Positions 1-6,475 of a stretch of DNA of 8,361 bases are shown here, piece after piece. A program made the position numbers and the translations under genes. The notes beneath the pieces were generated by a model, which did no database searches, was not told the DNA's origin, and worked only from the letters and a program-made list of their open reading frames with translations. Numbering within the stretch: the stretch's first letter is position 1; each line of letters begins with the position of its first letter. Location: the NCBI GenBank assembly GCA_003225515.1, contig QIAK01000201.1:1-8361 (forward strand), in the 5' to 3' direction. The DNA comes from Acidobacteriota bacterium. Its GTDB lineage: Bacteria; Acidobacteriota; Terriglobia; Terriglobales; Acidobacteriaceae.

Positions 1-166
1 AGTCATCCATAAACCATTCGATGTTCGCGACGTACGCGCCGGCAAACGGGTTTCGGATGACCGCAATGGCCGCCGCGCGGCGCAGTGGCGTTTCGGCCAC
101 CGGACCTCCGTCGTGAAAGATTTCTTCCACGCCAATAACTTTCTTTCGGATCACTACCTCAGGCAT
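1..166 (-). CDS. Amino acid synthesis family protein (DUF1185/PF06684), N-terminal part, truncated by window edge
   Basis: Only the first 55 residues are inside the window. They begin MPEVVIRKKVIGVEEIFHDG and continue with a segment containing TPLRRAAAIAVIRNPFAG. The basic start, the EEIxHDGG stretch and the AAxAVIRNPFAG block are what I recall as the signature of the DUF1185 'amino acid synthesis' family; the biochemical role of that family is not established. The ATG (166-164) overlaps the end of the UPF0280 gene by 8 bases (ATGCCTGA holds both the start and the TGA stop), which indicates translational coupling. A purine-rich GAAAGGCGG lies upstream of the ATG and could be the ribosome binding site. 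Family identity is from memory of the motif; the function and the rest of the gene cannot be seen. Confidence 0.85.
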   Translation of the reverse strand, partial: MPEVVIRKKVIGVEEIFHDGGPVAETPLRRAAAIAVIRNPFAGAYVANIEWFMDD

Positions 167-1073
167 GCGCCAGCCGCCTTTCGTGAATGGGAGTCGCAAT
201 GATTCGAGACTCGCTCAAAGCTCCAACCACCCGAGTCTCTCCCTGCAAGCTCAGCGCTGTCGATCGGATCAGCCCCATTCTCAGCAACCGCTCCGCAGTT
301 CTCTCGCCCGCTTCAAGAGCGCGATTTACTTCCGCTGCCGTTAAGTTTGGAACCGCCTGCGTCACCCGTCGGTCGCCGAGATCGCTATCCGGAGCCAACT
401 CGCACGCCGGAACCCGAACGATGGCGGGATGCGTTGGCAAGTCAACCGCATTGGCAATGATTGTCGCCGCCGCATCTGCTGCGGCAGCACGATCCGCCAG
501 CACCGTAACCGCGTCCGCGATTCCGAAAGAAAAACTGCGCCCTCGCCATCCGCTGGTCGCAATGCCGCGTACCGGATCGGCCGCACTCAATGTCGTAGTA
601 CCGAGCAATGAAGGCCGCTCCGGCCTTTCCGCCATTCCCAACTGCGCCATCCCGACCACAAATTTCTCGCCCGCACTCAGATGCAGCGCAATGTCTCCGC
701 CATCATTCACGTACGCGCGCGAAAGTTCCGACGCCGCAAGCATGGCGACCAGTATTTCCTCGGCCACCGCGCCCGCCACTGCGGCCATCGGCGTGATGAA
801 GTATTCCGATGTGTAGGGCATCACGGCCGCGACCATTCTCCTCGCCACCACGCCGTTGGGCCAAACGGCATCCGGCGAGCACGCCCGTCGCAGCAGAGTA
901 AGTTCTCCGCACAATTCATCGAGTACGGTCACAAATCGCACTGAGGCCGCCCGATACGCCTTCTCGATTTCGATCGGCGCTCCGAACGCTTCCACAATCA
1001 GATCGATCGGCCCGTCGTGAAGATGCAATCGCCGTCCGTCCTCCAGCATTCGGATTTGAGCACGGTTCTTCAC
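159..1073 (-). CDS. UPF0280 family protein, ApbE (FAD:protein FMN transferase)-like
   Basis: This 304-residue protein matches UPF0280. It has the N-terminal block RLHLHDGPIDLIVEA (residues 15-29), a small-residue helix ITPMAAVAGAVAEEI (93-107), the YVNDGGDIALHL block (121-132) and a C-terminal GIATSG...ADAVTVLADRAAAADAAATIIANAV region (170-210). NDGGD and the Ala/Asp-rich ADAAAT block resemble the GGD and ADALAT motifs of ApbE, which transfers FMN from FAD to a Thr of target proteins; UPF0280 itself has no proven activity that I know of. The start is GTG at 1073, 10 bases after the stop of the reductase-like gene; ATG at 1049 (residue 9) is an alternative. An AAGAG purine run lies directly against the GTG, so spacing for a Shine-Dalgarno is poor. 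No signal peptide is seen. Its position beside a putative flavoprotein suggests a role in flavin attachment (inference). Confidence 0.9.
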   Translation of the reverse strand: MKNRAQIRMLEDGRRLHLHDGPIDLIVEAFGAPIEIEKAYRAASVRFVTVLDELCGELTLLRRACSPDAVWPNGVVARRMVAAVMPYTSEYFITPMAAVAGAVAEEILVAMLAASELSRAYVNDGGDIALHLSAGEKFVVGMAQLGMAERPERPSLLGTTTLSAADPVRGIATSGWRGRSFSFGIADAVTVLADRAAAADAAATIIANAVDLPTHPAIVRVPACELAPDSDLGDRRVTQAVPNLTAAEVNRALEAGERTAERLLRMGLIRSTALSLQGETRVVGALSESRIIATPIHERRLAHA

Positions 1074-1083
1074 CTCTTATTCT

Positions 1084-2556
1084 TCATTTCTTGCTTTTCA
1101 CCGGCGACTCCAGCGGCCAGGGATTATTCCCGTGGGCGCTCACGCGCCGCCGGCCTCCAGCCGCGGCCACAATCGAACTCAGCGGACGCACCTGCTCCGT
1201 ATAGCCGCCGAGTGCCGCATAATCCGCAAGCTTCAACGTAAACTCGATTGGAGCCACCAGCGCCGGGGTGGGCACATATCCAAATGCATTCTGCGGCATG
1301 CGGGTCACGTCCGCCATGAATGTAATCCCTCCGCCCGGCCAGACGTAAACCGGAGCGCCGCCACAAGTCACTCGCGTCAGCGCTTCGCGGACCGAATGCG
1401 TCAGCTTCACAGGATTTTCCGTCACCCCTGCCCGCAACGATCCTCCCGCCCCGCCCATAAACAGAACCGTACACATCGCCGGCTCGCAATTTTCCTTGAT
1501 ACGTGCCACCGACTCTCGCAATTCTTCTGGCAGCTCTTTTTCCCGAGGCTTGAGGGCTTCGTCCAGTTCGAAATAACCATAGTGCTCGCCCGTAGTACTC
1601 ACCATCAGCAGGCGCAAACCCGTCCAGGCCTTCTTGGCATTGAACTTTCCCAGAATGGTCAGAGGATCTTCAACGTCGGTTCCACCCCATGCCGTACCTG
1701 GCTCCGCGACTTGAAAATATCTTCCAGGCGTCGAACGCCGTCCCTTCAATTTGATGCCCGTCTCCGGCACGCCAAGCAACTTCCCTGCCTGATGCTCCGA
1801 AAGCACTCCAGTGATGTGATCGTCGACGACGACAACGTCATCCACTTTGCCGAACCATTGTTTGGCAAACATTCCAATCGTCGCGGAACCGCAGCCCACC
1901 CGCATGCGCTCTTCCTGCGCTCCATCCACCACCGGAGGCCGCCCAGCCTGCACCACGACCGTCGCGCCATCGTCAATTTGCAGTTCTACCGTTTTGCCAT
2001 TACACAAATTAAGGAGCGCGTTGCATGTCGCCGTACCCTCATGACGACTGCCGCCGGTCAAATGCCGCACTCCTCCCAGCGATAGCATCTGCGATCCATA
2101 CTCGCTCGTGGTCACGTGCCCAATGGCGTCTCCGTCGGCACGCACCGTGCTGCACTCCGCGCCCAGATGGCGATCCGTATCGATCTTCACCTTCACGCCG
2201 CAATAACTGAAAATTCCCTCAGTCACTACTGTGACCATCTCCACGCCGTCCACCTGCGACGAAATAATGAATGGCGCCGGCTTGTAATCGGGATATGTTG
2301 TACCGGCCCCAATTGCAGTGACAAATGTTTCGCTGTCGCTGCTGTGGCTGAGCAAGGTGCCATCCCAGTCGCGTCCGCGCTCCAGAAACGGAACCACGGA
2401 GTCTCCCCGCTCCAGCGCTCGATCCAACACAATATGCGGATCCAGTCTCACCAGCTTGCCTTCATGATTGCCGTAGCGGTCGCACGATCCCGTCCGCCCC
2501 GGCTTGATGTAGCACAGCACGGGACAGGCGTCGCAGCGGATGGCGTCGTCAACCAC
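1084..2556 (-). CDS. 6-hydroxynicotinate reductase-like iron-sulfur flavoprotein
   Basis: The product is 490 residues from GTG 2556 (numbering used here). It matches proteins annotated as 6-hydroxynicotinate reductase. It opens with a C-x2-C-x3-C-x9-C cluster (Cys8, 11, 15, 25: IRCDACPVLCYIKPGRTGSC). Conserved blocks follow: GAGTTYPDYKPAPF (83-96), GIFSYCGVKVKIDTD (114-128), MRVGCGSATIGMF (218-230), GRRSTPGRYFQV (272-283), CTVLFMGGAGGSLRAG (362-377) and CGGAPVYVWPGGGITFM (398-414). It has exactly 12 cysteines. The E. barkeri enzyme reduces 6-hydroxynicotinate to 1,4,5,6-tetrahydro-6-oxonicotinate using covalent flavin and three Fe-S clusters. I prefer GTG 2556 because GGAGG sits 5 bases upstream; ATG 2577 would add 7 residues but lies directly after a hairpin. 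It overlaps the molybdenum hydroxylase gene by 8 bases. Family assignment is firm; the actual substrate is uncertain and may be another N-heterocycle. Confidence 0.88.
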   Translation of the reverse strand: MVDDAIRCDACPVLCYIKPGRTGSCDRYGNHEGKLVRLDPHIVLDRALERGDSVVPFLERGRDWDGTLLSHSSDSETFVTAIGAGTTYPDYKPAPFIISSQVDGVEMVTVVTEGIFSYCGVKVKIDTDRHLGAECSTVRADGDAIGHVTTSEYGSQMLSLGGVRHLTGGSRHEGTATCNALLNLCNGKTVELQIDDGATVVVQAGRPPVVDGAQEERMRVGCGSATIGMFAKQWFGKVDDVVVVDDHITGVLSEHQAGKLLGVPETGIKLKGRRSTPGRYFQVAEPGTAWGGTDVEDPLTILGKFNAKKAWTGLRLLMVSTTGEHYGYFELDEALKPREKELPEELRESVARIKENCEPAMCTVLFMGGAGGSLRAGVTENPVKLTHSVREALTRVTCGGAPVYVWPGGGITFMADVTRMPQNAFGYVPTPALVAPIEFTLKLADYAALGGYTEQVRPLSSIVAAAGGRRRVSAHGNNPWPLESPVKSKK

Positions 2557-5401
2557 GCGCACCTCCGGTGGCCTCATGTAGGACGGACACTCCCGTCCGT
2601 CGCCTTTGATTTTGATTTTGATCTTGACTTAGCTTTTGCCCGGCGAGAATCGCAGCACGCACCCGGTCTGGTGTAGCCGGAACTCTGCGGATGCGTACTC
2701 CAGCCGCATCGTAAATCGCGTTAAGAATCGCCGGCGCCGTCGGGATCACCGACTGCTCGCCAATTCCCTTCGCACCAAACGGACCGATTGGCGACGGATA
2801 TTCAATCAATATCGATTCCACCTCAGGAACGTCACCCACGGTCGGAATAAGATAGTCGTGCAGATTCTCTCCTTTACCGGGAAAGAATTCTTCCATTAAT
2901 GCCATGCCCAATCCTTGGGCAACTCCGCCTTCGATCTGGCCCTCGATGAGCGTGGGGTTAATGGCGCGCCCCACATCGTGCGCTGCCGTTATTTGGATCA
3001 CGCGCACGGTCCCGAGCTCCATATCGACTTCAAGCTCCGCCAGGTGCGCGCCGAAACCGAATACGGCGTACGGACTACCCTGGCCATTCTCATCCAGCGG
3101 ACTCGTGGGCGGATCGAACGTCGCCTCGCACGTAATCACGTAGCCATGCTCATCGATTGGCAAGTGGGACAGCGAAAGCACCGTACGCTTTTCATTTTCG
3201 GTGACAATCACAGCACCCTCGCCGAACTCGATGGTTGCACACTCACATGCTCCGGCCATCTTCAAAATCGCAGTGCGCAACTTGCTTGCTGCCATGTGCG
3301 CCGCTTTGCCCGTGACGAACGTCTGACGGGATGCCGATGTCTTGCCGCAATCGGGTGAGATGGCTGTGTCCCCCGAAACCAGATCGAACTGTGCCACGGG
3401 GACAAGCATCGCATCCGCGCAAATCTGCGTCACGATCGTGTTCGATCCCTGGCCAATGTCCACCGCGCCCTGATGCAACGCGATGCGTCCATCGTGCTTC
3501 AACCCGATGCGAATCGTTGACGGATTCGGCAGCGACGTATTCCCGCACCCGTACCACATGCCCGCGACTCCAACCCCGCGCCGCAACGGACCACTTGATT
3601 CTGTGTTGAAGGCCGCTGCCTCGGCTCGCGCCGACTTCCATCTCGGCCGCAATGCTTCGAAGCAGGAGCGAATCCCTACACCTTCGCCCAGCACTTGTCC
3701 CGTGACCGTTGCGTTCTGATTCTCGAGCGCATTCAGAATCCGAAACTCGAGCGGGTCGATTCCCACCCGCTCTGCGAGTTCGTCGTACAACTGCTCCTGG
3801 GCAATTGCCGCCTGGGGCACGCCGAATCCGCGAAACGCGCCGGATGGAACAATATTGGTATGCACCGCTCGCGTCAGAGCCCGATAGTTCGGCACCACGT
3901 ATGGGCCCGATGCATGCACCGGGACGCGTCCCGCGACCGTTGGCCCCCACGACGAATACGCTCCGGTATTAAAGTCGGCGGAAAAATCGAGCGCGGTCAG
4001 CTTGCCCTCGCGCGTCGCCGCCGCTCGTAGCCGCATGCGCGCCGGATGCCGCTTCGTCGTCGACATAATCGACTCCGTGCGCGAATACACCATCCGCACT
4101 GGACGGCCCAACTTCCACGCAGCGAGCGCCACGAACGGCTGCACCGATAGATCTAGCTTCGATCCAAATCCTCCCCCCACCGCCGATGGAATAATTCGCA
4201 CGTTCTCCGGCGCAATCCCCAGAATTTTCGCAATGTCTGCGCGATCCATATAAGGAGACTGCGTGCAAGCTTGAATCTCGATCGCATCGCCAACGCGGCG
4301 TGCAAATCCGGCTTCCGGTTCGATGTAGGCGTGCTCGACAAAGCCCGTCTCATACTCGCCTTCGGCCACGAAATCTGCCTCCGCGAGCGCCTTCTCCACT
4401 TCCCCGCAAACCACCCGCCCTCGCACCAGAACATTCTGTTCGCGATGCGCGTGAATCCGTGGTGCATCGGCGGCGAGAGCATCCTCGATAGTTTTCAGAG
4501 CAGGTAATTCCTCCCAGCGAACCGGGAATTTCGCCGGATTGAGAGCCTCAAGCGCGTCCGTTTCGCCTACAACGGCTGCCACGGCTTCTCCACGAAAACG
4601 CGCTTCCCCATGCGCGAACACGGGCTGATCGGCGAATCGTGGAATTACGCCGTAACAGTCCGTGCCCGGCACGTCTCGCGCGGTGAGAACAAGAACGATT
4701 CCCGGATGCGCCGCAACGAATTGATCCAAATCTCCGAATTGAAAACTAGCCCGATGATGCGGGCTGCGAATCACGCGTACACCCAGCGTTCCTGCCGGAG
4801 TTTCATCCGCCCCGAAAATCTCCGTGCCTGCGACTTTCTTGGTTCCGTCGAGCCGAACGAGTCGCGCGCCCACGGCGACTCCCGCTGCAGGAGATACTTT
4901 GTCCGCAACTTTTTCTCCCGCTCCCATAATCGCGTGAACAATCTTCCGGTATCCCGTACAGCGGCACAGCACTCCGCCGATTGCATCACTGACCTCCGCT
5001 TCATTCGGCGAAGAATTCTTTTCCAGCAGCGCAGTTGCGGCGACCAGCATGCCGGGCGTGCACGCACCACATTGCGCCGCTCCGTGCGCGAGAAACGATT
5101 GCTGCAGCCGGCCCTGCAAAGGCGAGCGCGACGCCAGTCCCTCCACAGTTGTGATCTCGCATCCAGCGGCCTGTCCGGCAGCGACCAGGCACGCGCACAC
5201 CGCTTCCCCATTCAGCAAAACCGTGCAGGCTCCGCAGTCGCCTGCATCACATCCCACCTTAGTTCCCGTCAGCCCGAGATCGTCGCGCAATACGCGGGAG
5301 AGTCGCCGGGTTCCCGGCACACTCACATCGACGGCGCGGCCATTCACCGAAAACGAAAGCCACGCGCTCTCCGCCGCTGCGAGTTTTTCGGTGGACACCA
5401 T
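2549..5401 (-). CDS. Xanthine dehydrogenase family protein: fused 2x[2Fe-2S] and molybdopterin-binding subunit
   Basis: This 950-residue protein joins two subunits that are usually separate. Residues ~14-165 are the small iron-sulfur subunit: a plant-type [2Fe-2S] set Cys51, 56, 59, 71 (GCDAGDCGACTVLLNG...C) and a second set Cys111, 114, 146, 148 (QCGACTPGM ... CRCTGY). After a short linker, residues ~180-922 form the molybdopterin domain, with FVEHAYIEPEAG (354-365), VGGGFGSK (408-415), GAFRGFGVPQ (521-530; Arg524 aligns with the XDH substrate-binding Arg), GAVDIGQGSNT (645-655) and GAKGIGEQ (876-883) with the presumed catalytic base Glu882. The CO-dehydrogenase active-site Cys loop is absent, so this is a hydroxylase of the XDH/nicotinate dehydrogenase/aldehyde oxidoreductase type, likely acting on a ring carbon. 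Domain order resembles Desulfovibrio Mop, but here a FAD subunit is encoded beside it. ATG 5401 starts one base after the FAD gene's stop. Residues 924-950 are an unusual repeat-derived tail. Confidence 0.97.
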   Translation of the reverse strand: MVSTEKLAAAESAWLSFSVNGRAVDVSVPGTRRLSRVLRDDLGLTGTKVGCDAGDCGACTVLLNGEAVCACLVAAGQAAGCEITTVEGLASRSPLQGRLQQSFLAHGAAQCGACTPGMLVAATALLEKNSSPNEAEVSDAIGGVLCRCTGYRKIVHAIMGAGEKVADKVSPAAGVAVGARLVRLDGTKKVAGTEIFGADETPAGTLGVRVIRSPHHRASFQFGDLDQFVAAHPGIVLVLTARDVPGTDCYGVIPRFADQPVFAHGEARFRGEAVAAVVGETDALEALNPAKFPVRWEELPALKTIEDALAADAPRIHAHREQNVLVRGRVVCGEVEKALAEADFVAEGEYETGFVEHAYIEPEAGFARRVGDAIEIQACTQSPYMDRADIAKILGIAPENVRIIPSAVGGGFGSKLDLSVQPFVALAAWKLGRPVRMVYSRTESIMSTTKRHPARMRLRAAATREGKLTALDFSADFNTGAYSSWGPTVAGRVPVHASGPYVVPNYRALTRAVHTNIVPSGAFRGFGVPQAAIAQEQLYDELAERVGIDPLEFRILNALENQNATVTGQVLGEGVGIRSCFEALRPRWKSARAEAAAFNTESSGPLRRGVGVAGMWYGCGNTSLPNPSTIRIGLKHDGRIALHQGAVDIGQGSNTIVTQICADAMLVPVAQFDLVSGDTAISPDCGKTSASRQTFVTGKAAHMAASKLRTAILKMAGACECATIEFGEGAVIVTENEKRTVLSLSHLPIDEHGYVITCEATFDPPTSPLDENGQGSPYAVFGFGAHLAELEVDMELGTVRVIQITAAHDVGRAINPTLIEGQIEGGVAQGLGMALMEEFFPGKGENLHDYLIPTVGDVPEVESILIEYPSPIGPFGAKGIGEQSVIPTAPAILNAIYDAAGVRIRRVPATPDRVRAAILAGQKLSQDQNQNQRRRTGVSVLHEATGGARG
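2562..2566 (-). promoter_or_regulatory. Shine-Dalgarno deciding the start of the reductase-like gene
   Basis: GGAGG on the minus strand lies 5 bases before GTG 2556. It is inside the 3' end of the upstream molybdenum-hydroxylase gene. The resulting 8-base start/stop overlap (GTGGTTGA) has the same length as the one between the UPF0280 and DUF1185 genes. The competing ATG at 2577 has no good Shine-Dalgarno and abuts a hairpin. Confidence 0.6.
2581..2598. repeat. Perfect inverted repeat (6-bp arms, 6-base loop), possibly a dispersed palindromic element
   Basis: On the plus strand the sequence is GGACGG-ACACTC-CCGTCC, a perfect hairpin. On the transcript it reads GGACGG-GAGTGT-CCGTCC. It is flanked by GTA on the left and GTCGCC on the right. 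It lies inside the last codons of the molybdenum-hydroxylase gene and ends three bases before ATG 2577. From memory, very similar GGAC..GAGTGTCC..TCCTACA elements recur in Acidobacteriota genomes; copy number here cannot be seen from one window. Confidence 0.7.
2605..2628. repeat. Tandem 6-bp repeat TTTGAT x3 plus one degenerate copy
   Basis: Three exact TTTGAT units (2605-2622) are followed by CTTGAC (2623-2628). On the coding (minus) strand this encodes the Gln/Asn/Asp run SQDQNQNQ in the molybdenum hydroxylase's C-terminal tail. It lies next to the palindrome, and the two may be parts of one element. The length is a multiple of three per unit, so copy-number change would not shift frame. 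Confidence 0.75.
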
Positions 5402-5402
5402 T

Positions 5403-6266
5403 TCAGTTGGACCTCACGCACTGTTCCAGCGCGCGTTTAACCAGGGTCAGCGAAGCATCGCGTCTGTAGTCCGCGGTCGCGCGCACGTCATTAATTGGCG
5501 AAAGCTCCTGCAGATGGTCGGCCTTCACCGCGCCGCCGATTCCCGCAATTGCCGGCAAACCTGCCAGCTGCTTTTCCAAATCTTGCAACCGCTGTGCTTT
5601 CGCCGAACACGAACCCACGGCAACGCGAGCCTCAGCGACGCGCCCGCCATCAACCTGCACAACCGCCGCCACCATCGAAATCGAAATAACCAGATATCGC
5701 CGCGCGCCCAGCTTCAGGAAAGCCGATGCCGCATTTTCCATTCGCCGCGGAACCAGCACCGCCGCCAGAATTTCGTCGGCCCGCCGTAACGTCTTGCGAT
5801 TCCCGGCGAGGAAATCCGACAGCGGCATACATCGCCTTCCCGCCGCCGACGCTAGTTCCACATCCGCGTCCAGCGCAAGTAGCGGGGGAACCCCGTCCGC
5901 CGCCGGAGAAGCGTTACACAGATTTCCCGCCACCGTTCCCCGATTCTGAATCTGCACCGATCCCACTTCCCGTGCCGCTGCCTTGAGGGCATCAAAACAG
6001 CGCGGCAGCGGGGTTCGAATCACCTCGCTCCATGTGGTCAGTCCGCCAATCCGGATATGCTCGCTGTCCGACGAAATACCGCGCAGTTCGCTTACCCCGG
6101 TGATGTCGACGACCCGTCCCTCCGGCAAACGCTCCCCCAGCGCTGGATAAAAATCCGTGCCTCCAGCCAGAATCTGTCCGCCCGGAGAAGCCAGCAGAGA
6201 AACCGCCTCATCGATTGTTTTCGGCTTGAGATACAAAGGAATTGGGCCCCCGAAATGGCGCTCCAC
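5403..6266 (-). CDS. Xanthine dehydrogenase family protein, FAD-binding subunit
   Basis: This 287-residue protein is the FAD (CoxM/XdhB-type) subunit that passes electrons from the iron-sulfur domain to an acceptor. N-terminal FAD-binding signatures are visible: AGGTDFYP (34-41) and the QIQNRGTVAGNLCNASPAAD block (105-124), which contains the NRGTVAGN and SPAAD elements that hold FAD phosphates. The C-terminal part (~180-285) fits the CO dehydrogenase flavoprotein C-terminal domain, with LGARRYLVISISMVAAVV (187-204) and VGSCSAKAQR (217-226). The length is normal for the family. The start is GTG 6266, the earliest possible because TGA immediately precedes it in frame; TTG at residue 11 is an alternative, and no strong Shine-Dalgarno is seen. 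It is the first gene of the operon, one base ahead of the fused iron-sulfur/molybdenum gene, with which it should form one enzyme. Confidence 0.95.
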   Translation of the reverse strand: MERHFGGPIPLYLKPKTIDEAVSLLASPGGQILAGGTDFYPALGERLPEGRVVDITGVSELRGISSDSEHIRIGGLTTWSEVIRTPLPRCFDALKAAAREVGSVQIQNRGTVAGNLCNASPAADGVPPLLALDADVELASAAGRRCMPLSDFLAGNRKTLRRADEILAAVLVPRRMENAASAFLKLGARRYLVISISMVAAVVQVDGGRVAEARVAVGSCSAKAQRLQDLEKQLAGLPAIAGIGGAVKADHLQELSPINDVRATADYRRDASLTLVKRALEQCVRSN

Positions 6267-6475
6267 TCACCACTTTCAGACTTTGTATACGAACCCACCG
6301 TGTTTGTACAGCCACCTTCAGGCCGGCAACAATCGCTCCATGGCCTGTCTGCGGAACTAAAAGAAAAAAAATGTGTGGCGCCACCTAGGCTGTGAGTTTG
6401 AGCACCGCCCGACCGCATTCTCCCAAGAATTCTCCGCGTCGCAATTCTTCACCTAAAACTCATTCGGAGAGATGC
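6267..6475. promoter_or_regulatory. Divergent intergenic region between the hydroxylase operon and the serine hydrolase gene
   Basis: This 209-base region must carry promoters for both directions. Visible elements: a near-palindrome TTTGTATACGAA (6282-6293, one mismatched pair), a TGTACA palindrome (6305-6310), TTTGTA repeated directly at 6282 and 6303 (21 bases apart, about two helical turns), and a perfect 10-bp palindrome GTGGCGCCAC (6375-6384). On the minus strand TGTACA and TATACA, 15 bases apart, could be a weak promoter for the operon. On the plus strand TTGTAC (6304-6309) and AACAAT (6328-6333), 18 bases apart, are a weak candidate. No regulator gene is in the window, and none of these sites can be assigned to a known protein. 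Confidence 0.4.
6466..6469 (+). promoter_or_regulatory. Shine-Dalgarno deciding the start of the serine hydrolase
   Basis: GGAG, extended as GGAGAGA, lies 6 bases before ATG 6476. It supports that ATG over the in-frame GTG at 6392, and the ATG is immediately followed by a normal signal peptide. Confidence 0.75.

Noticed and set aside
187..816. Plus-strand open frame (209 codons) antisense to the UPF0280 gene
   Set aside because: Low-complexity Ala/Ser-rich translation with no domain; the opposite strand carries the UPF0280 motifs.
1132..2085. Plus-strand open frame (317 codons) antisense to the reductase-like gene
   Set aside because: It is a composition-driven shadow: no motif, biased His/Arg content, and the opposite strand is a clear family match.
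2605..2628. Possible CRISPR-like or other array
   Set aside because: The units are 6 bases, contiguous, without spacers; this is a simple tandem repeat.
2549..5401. Aerobic CO dehydrogenase (CoxL form I) identity
   Set aside because: The CO dehydrogenase active-site loop with its Cys is absent; the protein has the XDH-like GAFRGFGVPQ at residues 521-530.
4610..5440. Long plus-strand open frame (276 codons) antisense to the molybdenum hydroxylase
   Set aside because: It lies wholly opposite a strongly conserved gene, its translation is Arg/Ser/His-rich with no recognisable domain, and such frames are common opposite GC-rich genes.
6392..6475. Upstream GTG start extending the serine hydrolase by 28 residues
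   Set aside because: The extension is Ser/Pro/Arg-rich and would bury the signal peptide; ATG 6476 has a well-spaced GGAG and begins the signal peptide directly.
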